Assembly (NCBI RefSeq): GCF_000718005.1
Contig: NZ_JODV01000036.1
Source: Actinoalloteichus_B caeruleus
Lineage (GTDB): Bacteria; Actinomycetota; Actinomycetes; Mycobacteriales; Pseudonocardiaceae
Length of the DNA stretch: 9,115 bases
Direction: 5' to 3' (one strand)
Under the pieces are notes generated by a model that did no database searches, had not been told where the DNA came from, and saw only the letters and a program-made list of their open reading frames with translations. Shown piece after piece: positions 6,101 to 9,115 of the stretch (positions are counted from its first letter, which is position 1; each line of letters opens with the position of its first letter). The position numbers and the translations under genes are program-made.

Positions 6101-7467
6101 CGGGAGCCGAACCAGCACCGGTCGACCCGAGGGGAACCGTGCTCGTGACCGGGGGCAGCGGAGTACTCGCCCAGCTCGTGGCACGGCGCATGGTCGCGCG
6201 CGGCGCCCGGCACCTGGTGCTGGCCAGCCGCCAGGGGCCCGCCGCTCCCGGTGCCGAGGACCTGGCCGCCGAACTGGCCGACCTCGGGGCCGAGACCCGG
6301 TTCGTCGCGTGCGACGTCAGCGACCGGAACGAGGTCGCCAGCCTCCTCGCCGGTATCCGTGACGAGCACCCCCTGCGGGTCGTGGTGCACACGGCCGGTG
6401 TCCTCGACGACGGTGTCCTGTCCTCGTTGACACCGGGGCGGATCGGCACGGTGCTGGCACCCAAGGCGGACGCCGCCTGGCACCTCCACGAACTCACCCG
6501 GTCCCTGGACCTGTCCGCGTTCGTCCTCTTCTCCTCGACGGCCGCCACCTTCGGCAGCCCCGGTCAGGCCAACTACGCCGCCGCGAACGCGTTCCTCGAC
6601 GCCCTCGCGCACCACCGTGCCGCCGCCGGGCTGCCCGCGCTGTCCCTCGGCTGGGGACCGTGGGCGGAGAGCGGCATGCTCGGCAACCTCGATGCCGGTG
6701 GTATCGCCCGTTTCGCCCGATCCGGTCTCGTCCCGCTGTCCACCGAGCAGGGCGCCGCCCTGTTCGACGCCGTCGACCAGGCGGACGGGCCAGCCGTGCT
6801 GGTGGCCCGTCCCGCGACCAGCGGGGCACAGGTCAGCATCGACCTGGTTCCCCCGCTGCTGCGCCCCCTGCTCCCGGTGTCCGCGCGGCCCCGCACCGAG
6901 GTCCCGGCGACCACGGCGTCGGAACTGCGGCTGCGGTTGTCCTCGGCCTCCGAGGAGGACCGCGACCGCATCACCTACTCCGTGGTCGTCGAGGCCGCCG
7001 CGGCGGTGCTCGGTCACTCCTCACCGGAGGCGATAGAGCGAGGGCGGGGTTTCCTCGACATCGGCTTCGACTCACTCACCGCCGTGGAGCTGCGCAACCG
7101 GCTCAACGCGGTCACGGGTCTGCGTCTACCCGCGACGCTGGTCTTCGACCACCCGACCCCGGAGGACCTCGCCGAGCACGTGCGGGACGAACTCGTCGAG
7201 AACACCTCCGTGTCGGCGCTCTGGCTGGTCGGGGAACTGGACAGGCTGGCGACGGCCTTCGCCGCGGTGCCGGAGGGCGACGACGACCGCGCCAGGGTCA
7301 CCGAGCGGCTCCGGGGACTGCTGTCCAGCTGGACCGAGCAGGGACCCGCCGCCGAGGACCCCAGCGGACTCGCGGACGCCACGGCGGACCAGATCTTCGA
7401 CCTGCTCGACGAGGAGCTCGGCGTCGCCGGGCCGCGCCCTGGCCCACCGACCACCTCCAAGGAGTGA
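1..7467 (+). CDS. Modular type I polyketide synthase, 3' part (KR-ACP of module n; KS-AT-DH-KR-ACP of module n+1; C-terminal docking)
   Basis: This cytosolic megasynthase extends and processes an ACP-bound acyl chain by decarboxylative condensation. The frame is open from base 1 with no start, so the N-terminus lies upstream; 2488 codons and a TGA are visible. Domain order by window codon is: end of AT/post-AT linker 1-57, KR 69-580, ACP 604-683, KS 702-1129, AT 1227-1506, post-AT linker 1507-1569, DH 1585-1850, KR 1863-2293, ACP 2321-2399, docking region about 2406-2488. All expected catalytic residues are visible except the Asn of the first KR, which is Gly. There is no ER and no thioesterase, so the chain is handed on rather than released. 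The downstream PKS gene starts 6 bases after the stop and has a matching N-terminal docking helix. The PKS assignment is certain; the product is unknown. The GTG at base 7 is an internal Val codon inside the AT linker, not a start. Confidence 0.98.
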   Translation, partial: VPVLRRDRPEPETVVGALASLWVTGMPVDWAAYYGGCGARRVPLPTYAFQHRRFWPTTSDSASTPDSDPVDARFWDAVEREDRSALADLLAVEDTTPIEAALPALSSWRRRRRVDDTIGSWRYREVWRPIAVDTDPVLTGTWWIVTGPEQSGDQTAEALAGALTRRGATVVPLVVTGTDSALLAAQLGDAPRPDGILSFLALTADDAVPVPAGLAATDALVKSVGRTAPVWCLTRAAVSVGRSDEAPVPAQAMTWGYGRVAGVELARTWGGLIDLPRTCDERALTRVCGVLGGAEDQVAVRTSGVFARRLGRAARLDGPGEPWAPRGTVLITGATGAIGGHLARWLAREGADHLVLTSRRGADAPGAADLVEELAALGARTTIATCDVADRAALTDLLSALRGAGETITAVLHTAGVRQLTTIDDTGPDEFARIVTGKVLGAANLDAAFADDDLDAFILFSSISAVWGSGGQGAYAAGGAYLDALAARRRSAGLPATSVAWGVWDGGGMSDGEVGAALGRRGLSPMSPDLAVQALRQVVAHRETTVTVVDVDWERFAPAFTVARPSPLIGDLPEVRHVLDVGEIDTSGTSRLRTELEGLPARERAVAVLDLVRAEAGRALGYTDADELPADRAFRDLGLDSITAVDLRDRVSAATGLRLPTTLVFDHPTPAAVARHLLAETFGADTDGAAEVPAGVVGGTDDPVVIVGMSCRFPGGVRSPEQLWEMLTSGGDAIGEFPTDRGWDVDGLFGPDPDVPGTSYSTRGGFLDDATRFDAAFFGISPREAVAMDPQQRLLLELSWEALERAGIPPGSLRGSRTGVFVGASPQGYGNGVADLPDEVAGYLMTGTATAVLSGRVAYTLGLEGPALTVDTACSSSLAALHLAAQALRGGECERALVGGVAVMATPGTFVEFSRQRGLAADGRCKAFADSADGTGWSEGVGVLVVERLSTARAHHHEVLAVVRGSAINSDGASNGLSAPNGPSQSRVIRQALAAAQLEASQVDVVEGHGTGTTLGDPIEAQALLATYGRDRPADRPLRLGSVKSNLGHTQAAAGVAGVIKMVLAMRHGVLPRTLHVDQPSTRVDWSSGAVSLLTDQVDWPDTDEPRRAAVSSFGVSGTNVHTVLEQAPASHRAPSGDVRPPALTPWLVSGRTANALRAQAGRLAAHVSEGSGLDIAYSLATTRTHLEHRAVVLSEDHGGQVAALAALADGAQPADVVLGTPTTGGTAFLFAGQGAQRPAMGRELYDTYPVFADAFDEVCAHLDRHLDRPLADIVLTGEGLDRTRHTQPALFAVEVALFRLLHSWGVRPDVLLGHSVGELAAVHVAGVLSLSDAAALVATRARLMDALPEGGAMVSVRATEAEVRPLLSEHVSLAAVNGPTTVVVSGDEEAVAAVADHFATQGRRTRRLPASHAFHSPRMRPMLDEYRAFAAGLPFTAPTIPIISTVTGAPVTTRELVDPDYWARQVSDPVRFLDAVLATRERGVTILVELGPDGTLTGLASHCLPDTEDLTLVPTLRPERAEPRTVVTALANIHAAGGTVDWAAYYARSGATHVPLPTYAFEPERFWLRSQAGPAGPPGLGTTGHPLLTGVVDEAHADAVLCTGSLSLAVHPWLADHAVLGTVVFPGAGFVELALQAGAQARCPRLDELTIEAPLVLPAEGTVRLQVRAGPPDETGARPVTIHGREDDDQPWTRHAAGTLAPASPQRGRALAEWPPTGATPVPVDGFYDALVELGYGYGPVFQGLTSAWTHGGDVYADVTLPTEDGGGFGLHPALLDSALHGIGLADPDESTSSRLPFAWNGVTLHASGASALRVRISRAVGDAVALTLADTAGGPVAEIESLVLRPVTGAQLGDASRSRQDSLFVLDWTAVDAPAEANAVTLLGSTLPDADLPRCAELADVASDAGNFAVVTQFASDGDVLTATHAVTSAALDFLLAWFADDGFDRTPLVVLTRGGVASGPDETVTDLAQAALWGLLRSAQLEHPGRLTIIDIDDTPESVAALPHAVASENPQLVLRGGQLRAPALNRKRGSGAEPAPVDPRGTVLVTGGSGVLAQLVARRMVARGARHLVLASRQGPAAPGAEDLAAELADLGAETRFVACDVSDRNEVASLLAGIRDEHPLRVVVHTAGVLDDGVLSSLTPGRIGTVLAPKADAAWHLHELTRSLDLSAFVLFSSTAATFGSPGQANYAAANAFLDALAHHRAAAGLPALSLGWGPWAESGMLGNLDAGGIARFARSGLVPLSTEQGAALFDAVDQADGPAVLVARPATSGAQVSIDLVPPLLRPLLPVSARPRTEVPATTASELRLRLSSASEEDRDRITYSVVVEAAAAVLGHSSPEAIERGRGFLDIGFDSLTAVELRNRLNAVTGLRLPATLVFDHPTPEDLAEHVRDELVENTSVSALWLVGELDRLATAFAAVPEGDDDRARVTERLRGLLSSWTEQGPAAEDPSGLADATADQIFDLLDEELGVAGPRPGPPTTSKE
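205..1740 (+). other. Ketoreductase domain (KR), module n, A1-type fingerprint, YxxxG variant
   Basis: This NADPH-dependent domain reduces the beta-ketone of the chain on the module's ACP. The structural half (205 to about 975) carries an SWRRRRR...SWRYREVW stretch (from about base 319), typical of modules that pass directly from AT to KR without a DH. The catalytic half starts with the nucleotide-binding motif GTVLITGATGAIGG (979-1020). The lysine is codon 438 (1312), the serine codon 462 (1384) and the tyrosine codon 475 (1423). There is no LDD motif (HTAGVRQ at 1237-1257), but there is a Trp at codon 467 and a Gln three residues before the Tyr. By the published KR fingerprints this is A1 type, giving an L-hydroxyl without alpha-epimerisation. 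The fourth residue after the Tyr, normally Asn, is Gly (codon 479), so activity is likely but not certain. Confidence 0.93.
1810..2049 (+). other. Acyl carrier protein domain (ACP), module n
   Basis: This carrier domain tethers the growing chain by a phosphopantetheine thioester. The attachment serine is codon 641 (1921-1923) in the motif LGLDSITAVDLRDR. The usual LPTTLVFDHPTP helix-loop follows (1975-2010). It has Ile after the serine and AVDLRDR, where the second ACP in this protein has DSL and AVELRNR, so the two carriers are not recent copies. A linker of about 17 codons separates it from the next KS. Confidence 0.95.
2104..3387 (+). other. Ketosynthase domain (KS), module n+1
   Basis: This domain catalyses decarboxylative Claisen condensation. 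It accepts the chain from the preceding ACP on its cysteine and joins it to the malonyl unit on its own module's ACP. It starts at DPVVIVGMSCRFPGG. The nucleophile is codon 874 (2620-2622) in VDTACSSSL. The catalytic histidines are codon 1009 (3025) in EGHGTGT and codon 1049 (3145) in KSNLGHTQAAAG. It ends at VSSFGVSGTNVHTVLEQAP. Two substitutions against consensus stand out: EGHGTGT instead of EAHGTGT next to the first His, and NVHTVLEQ instead of NAHVILEQ near the end. All catalytic residues are present, so an active elongating KS is expected. Confidence 0.97.
3679..4518 (+). other. Acyltransferase domain (AT), malonyl-CoA specific, module n+1
   Basis: This domain transfers an extender unit from CoA to the ACP of its module. 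It starts at TAFLFAGQGAQ. The nucleophile is codon 1316 (3946-3948) in GHSVG, the conserved Arg is codon 1341 (4021), and the catalytic His is codon 1413 (4237) in HAFH. GHSVG (not GHSQG) and HAFH (not YASH), with the upstream HTQPALFAVE segment, are the accepted signature of malonyl-CoA selective ATs. The unit added should therefore carry no alpha-methyl branch. A KS-AT linker (about 3388-3678) precedes it. Confidence 0.95.
4555..4707 (+). other. Post-AT linker, module n+1
   Basis: This conserved linker follows the AT. It has VDWAAYY (from 4621) and PLPTYAFEPERFWL (4666-4707). It aligns without net gap to the linker at the left edge of the window at an offset of 4539 bases, including an identical 18-base stretch (130-147 and 4669-4686). 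Confidence 0.85.
4753..5550 (+). other. Dehydratase domain (DH), module n+1
   Basis: This double-hotdog domain removes water from the beta-hydroxyacyl-ACP made by the KR of the same module. It starts at GHPLLTGVV. The first hotdog holds the canonical HxxxGxxxxP motif as HAVLGTVVFP (4852-4881), with catalytic His at codon 1618. The second has GYGYGPVFQGL (from 5206) and HPALLDSALHG with catalytic Asp at codon 1778 (5332) in a DxxxH arrangement. Length (about 266 residues) and motifs are intact, so it should be active. With a B-type KR partner the expected product is an E (trans) double bond. Confidence 0.95.
5587..6880 (+). other. Ketoreductase domain (KR), module n+1, B1-type
   Basis: This NADPH-dependent domain has a structural half starting near LFVLDW (about 5590) and a catalytic half starting at GTVLVTGGSGVLAQ (6133-6174). 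The LDD motif of B-type reductases is at codons 2135-2137 (6403-6411). Catalytic residues are Lys 2155 (6463), Ser 2179 (6535), Tyr 2192 (6574) and Asn 2196 (6586). There is no Pro two residues after the Tyr, which argues for B1 over B2. It should give a D-hydroxyl, the usual substrate of a syn-eliminating DH. No enoylreductase is inserted between the two halves, so the double bond should persist. Confidence 0.95.
6961..7197 (+). other. Acyl carrier protein domain (ACP), module n+1
   Basis: This is the terminal carrier domain of the protein. The phosphopantetheine serine is codon 2358 (7072-7074) in IGFDSLTAVELRNRL, followed by LPATLVFDHPTP (7129-7164). It should hold the unsaturated intermediate and deliver it to the KS of the next protein in trans. 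The preceding helix-1/loop region is slightly unusual (SPEAIERGRGFLDIG) but of normal length. Confidence 0.95.
7216..7464 (+). other. C-terminal docking domain
   Basis: The last 83 or so codons match the layout of class 1 (DEBS-type) C-terminal docking domains. There is a first helix (ALWLVGELDRLATAFAAV), a second (RARVTERLRGLLSSWTEQ), a flexible acidic linker, and a final helix TADQIFDLLDEELG (from about 7384) that contacts the coiled coil of the partner. The tail is Pro-rich (GPRPGPPTTSKE). In this family the domain sets which protein receives the chain, and the natural partner is the N-terminus encoded immediately downstream. Assignment is by pattern only; exact helix limits are approximate. 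Confidence 0.88.
7459..7464 (+). promoter_or_regulatory. Ribosome binding site of the downstream PKS gene
   Basis: AAGGAG sits 9 bases before the ATG at 7474. It lies inside the last two sense codons (Lys-Glu) of the upstream gene, directly before its TGA. A terminating ribosome would uncover the site and reach the ATG within 6 bases, which favours translational coupling. The site supports 7474 as the true start. Confidence 0.88.
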
Positions 7468-7473
7468 CGCCCC

Positions 7474-7572
7474 ATGGCGAACGAGGAGAAGTTCCTCGAC
7501 TACCTCAAGCGCGCCACCGCTGACCTGCGGGAGACCCGCAGGCGGTTGAGGGAGGTCGAGGACCGGGACGCC
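7474..7572 (+). other. N-terminal docking domain (coiled coil)
   Basis: The first 33 residues (MANEEKFLDYLKRATADLRE, then TRRRLREVEDRDA) have the charged, Leu-periodic pattern of class 1 N-terminal docking domains (EKFLDYLKRAT...LRETRRRLREVE). These form a parallel homodimeric coiled coil in front of the KS. The expected partner is the C-terminal docking helix ending at 7464. Whether the charge code at the interface matches needs an alignment with solved pairs. Confidence 0.92.
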
Positions 7573-9115
7573 GAACCCATCGCCATCATCGGCATGAGCT
7601 GCCGATACCCCGGCGGGATCACCAGTCCCGAGGACCTGTGGCGCCTCGTCGCCAACGACGGCGACGGCATCGGGGACTTCCCCACCGACCGGAACTGGGA
7701 CATCGACCGCTTCTTCGAGGCGGATCCCGACGAGGCCGGCGCCTCCTACGTGCGCGGGGGAGGTTTCCTCGACGGCGCCACCCGGTTCGACTCGAGCTTC
7801 TTCGGCATCTCCCCGCGCGAGGCGTTGGCGATGGACCCGCAGCAGCGAGTGCTGTTGGAGGCGTCCTGGGAGGTGTTCGAACGTGCGGGCATCACCCCCG
7901 CGTCGGTCCGGGGCAGCAGGACCGGTGTGTTCGCCGGCCTCATGTACCACGACTACCTGCCGCTGATCCAGTCCGTACCTGACGGCGTCGAGGGTTACCT
8001 CGGCACCGGGAACTCCGGGAGCGTCCTCTCCGGCCGCGTCGCGTACTACTTCGGCCTGGAGGGCCCGGCGGTCACCGTCGACACGGCGTGCTCGTCCTCC
8101 CTGGTCGCACTGCACCTCGCCGCGCAGGCGCTCCGCAGGGGCGAGTGCTCGATGGCGCTCGCCGGTGGCGTCACCGTCATGGCGACCCCCGGCACGTTCA
8201 TCGACTTCAGCCGCCAGCGGGGTCTCGCCTTCGACGGCCGGTGCAAGTCGTTCGCCGCGTCCGCCGACGGAACCGGGTGGTCGGAGGGCGTGGGTGTCCT
8301 GCTGGTCATGCGCCTGTCGGACGCGCTGGAGCGGGGACACCGCGTCCTCGCGGTGGTGCGGGGCTCCGCGGTCAACTCGGACGGGGCCAGCAGCGGGCTG
8401 ACCGCCCCCAACGGCCGGTCGCAACAGCGGGTGATCCGGCAGGCCCTGGCCAACGCCCGGGTCGCCCCGGAGCACGTCGACGTCGTGGAGGCGCACGGCA
8501 CCGGGACCACCTTGGGCGATCCGATCGAGGCGCAGGCCCTGCTGGCGACCTACGGCCAGGACCGGGCGGAGGAACGCCCGTTGTGGTTGGGGTCGGTCAA
8601 ATCGAACATCGGCCACACCCAGGCCGCGGCCGGAGCGGCCGGGGTCATCAAGATGGTGATGGCGATGCGCCACGGCGTGTTGCCGAGGACCCTGCACGTC
8701 GACGAGCCGACCCCCGAGGTGGACTGGTCGGCGGGAGCGGTCTCGCTGTTGACCGAAGCGGTTCCGTGGCCGGAGGCGGACCGTCCCCGGCGGGCCGCCG
8801 TGTCCTCGTTCGGGATCAGTGGCACCAACGCCCACGTGATCATCGAACAGGCGCCACCGGTCTCCGAACCGGCGGAGCGGGTTGCGCCCTCGGTCGTGCC
8901 GTGGGTTCTGTCGGCGAAGTCCTCCGAGGCACTGGACGCCCAGGCTGTTCGGCTCTCCGCTCACCTCGACGACGTCACCGTCGACCCGCTCGACGTGGCC
9001 CACACCCTCGCGACGGCCAGGACGTCCTTCGAGCATCGTGCGGTGGTGTTCGACCGGGAGCAGCTCACCGGCCTGGGGTCGGGTGCGGTGCGGGGCAGCG
9101 CGTCCGCCGGGTTGA
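7474..9115 (+). CDS. Modular type I polyketide synthase, 5' part (N-terminal docking, KS of module n+2, start of KS-AT linker)
   Basis: This is the next assembly-line protein. It should accept the chain from the ACP of the preceding gene product and extend it. The frame is open from the ATG at 7474 to the right edge (547 complete codons, no stop), so the gene continues beyond the window. Residues 1-33 form an N-terminal docking helix. Residues 34-461 are a complete KS with Cys 206, His 341 and His 381. Residues 462-547 begin the KS-AT linker (PWVLSAKSSEALDAQ...). The AT and later domains are not visible, so extender unit and reductive steps are unknown. The start is supported by AAGGAG at 9 bases, by a 6-base gap to the upstream stop and by the fit of the docking domain. 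The gene is co-oriented with the upstream PKS and almost certainly in the same operon. Confidence 0.97.
   Translation, partial: MANEEKFLDYLKRATADLRETRRRLREVEDRDAEPIAIIGMSCRYPGGITSPEDLWRLVANDGDGIGDFPTDRNWDIDRFFEADPDEAGASYVRGGGFLDGATRFDSSFFGISPREALAMDPQQRVLLEASWEVFERAGITPASVRGSRTGVFAGLMYHDYLPLIQSVPDGVEGYLGTGNSGSVLSGRVAYYFGLEGPAVTVDTACSSSLVALHLAAQALRRGECSMALAGGVTVMATPGTFIDFSRQRGLAFDGRCKSFAASADGTGWSEGVGVLLVMRLSDALERGHRVLAVVRGSAVNSDGASSGLTAPNGRSQQRVIRQALANARVAPEHVDVVEAHGTGTTLGDPIEAQALLATYGQDRAEERPLWLGSVKSNIGHTQAAAGAAGVIKMVMAMRHGVLPRTLHVDEPTPEVDWSAGAVSLLTEAVPWPEADRPRRAAVSSFGISGTNAHVIIEQAPPVSEPAERVAPSVVPWVLSAKSSEALDAQAVRLSAHLDDVTVDPLDVAHTLATARTSFEHRAVVFDREQLTGLGSGAVRGSASAGL
7573..8856 (+). other. 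Ketosynthase domain (KS), module n+2
   Basis: This elongating ketosynthase takes the chain from the upstream protein. It starts at EPIAIIGMSCRYPGG. The nucleophile is Cys 206 (8089-8091) in VDTACSSSLVALHLA. The histidines are 341 (8494) in the consensus EAHGTGT and 381 (8614) in KSNIGHTQAAAG. It ends at VSSFGISGTNAHVIIEQAP. The GYLGTGNSGSVLSGRVAYYFGL region resembles DEBS-type KS domains that sit at the N-terminus of a protein. PTDRNWDIDRFF departs slightly from the common RGWD. All catalytic residues are present. It aligns to the KS at 2104-3387 at a constant offset of 5469 bases. Confidence 0.97.

Larger units (their letters stand above)
2107..8856 (+). repeat. Long direct repeat formed by two KS domains (2107-3387 and 7576-8856)
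   Basis: The two KS coding stretches are paralogous and in direct orientation. Every landmark compared (first Pro codon, Cys, both His, the VSSFG motif) is exactly 5469 bases apart, so there is no net insertion or deletion across about 1280 bases. Identity is highest around the active-site Cys, the HGTGT and KSN-GHTQAAAG motifs and ATYG-DR. It is lowest around codons 826-850 of the first gene, where residues facing the substrate and dimer interface vary. The repeat comes from module duplication and is not a mobile element. The coordinates given span both copies and the unique DNA between them. Confidence 0.8.

Noticed and set aside
5550..6133. Possible enoylreductase between DH and KR core
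   Set aside because: The stretch is the normal structural half of a KR (about 190 codons). No ER NADPH-binding motif is visible, and there is no room for the roughly 300 residues of an ER.
6133..6174. Second KR has TGGSGVLA instead of TGGxGxLG, suggesting a broken NADPH motif
   Set aside because: TGGSGVLA is, to my knowledge, a frequent variant in B-type KRs of DH-containing modules. All four catalytic residues and LDD are present.
4513..7017. Very long open frame on the minus strand (834 codons) opposite AT-DH-KR
   Set aside because: It lies entirely antisense to conserved catalytic motifs and gives low-complexity Gly/Arg/Val-rich protein with no recognisable domain. Long antisense frames are expected in GC-rich actinomycete DNA, where stop codons are rare.
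7468..7473. Terminator or promoter between the two genes
   Set aside because: The gap is only 6 bases, and no hairpin or promoter could be supported.
7126..9036. Minus-strand open frame of 636 codons across the gene junction
   Set aside because: It is antisense to the C-terminal docking domain, the junction and the second gene's KS. It has no recognisable family and reflects the GC bias of the + strand genes.
1..9115. A novel or non-PKS system hidden in the window
   Set aside because: Both strands were considered. Apart from 6 bases, every position is accounted for by two PKS genes with standard domain order, and I found no embedded gene, RNA or unusual array that stands up.

Overview
This is a GC-rich window that codes almost throughout on the + strand. 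It lies inside a cis-AT modular type I polyketide synthase (PKS) cluster. The very high G+C, the strong G/C bias at third codon positions and the DEBS-like (erythromycin-synthase-like) domain and docking architecture point to an actinomycete (Streptomyces, Saccharopolyspora or a relative). Genus and metabolite cannot be assigned from this sequence alone. I saw no in-frame TTA (bldA-type) codon in either gene.

Layout: (1) Bases 1-7467 are the 3' part of a large PKS gene that is already open at the left edge. The window enters it at the end of an AT domain (post-AT linker) of a module called n here. Module n continues as KR-ACP with no DH or ER. A complete module n+1 follows: KS-AT-DH-KR-ACP, then a C-terminal docking domain and the stop. 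(2) A 6-base gap. (3) Bases 7474-9115 are the 5' part of the next PKS gene: an N-terminal coiled-coil docking domain, a complete KS (module n+2) and the start of the KS-AT linker. It is still open at the right edge.

How the parts work together: the KR of module n has A-type (A1) fingerprints and should leave an L-configured beta-hydroxyl, unless its unusual Gly in place of the active-site Asn impairs it. Module n+1 should load malonyl-CoA (GHSVG and HAFH motifs). It should then reduce with a B1-type KR (LDD motif) and dehydrate with an intact DH, giving an unmethylated, probably E, alpha,beta-double bond. ACP2 should pass this chain to the KS of the second protein through the docking-domain pair. 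The second gene's ribosome binding site lies inside the last codons of the first gene, so the two are almost certainly one operon with probable translational coupling.

The window contains no RNA gene, mobile element, CRISPR array, promoter or terminator that I can support. It looks like a well-conserved, conventional assembly line rather than a new class of system. The points of interest are the KR active-site variant, the near-catalytic Gly in one KS, the gapless KS duplication and the linker repeats.
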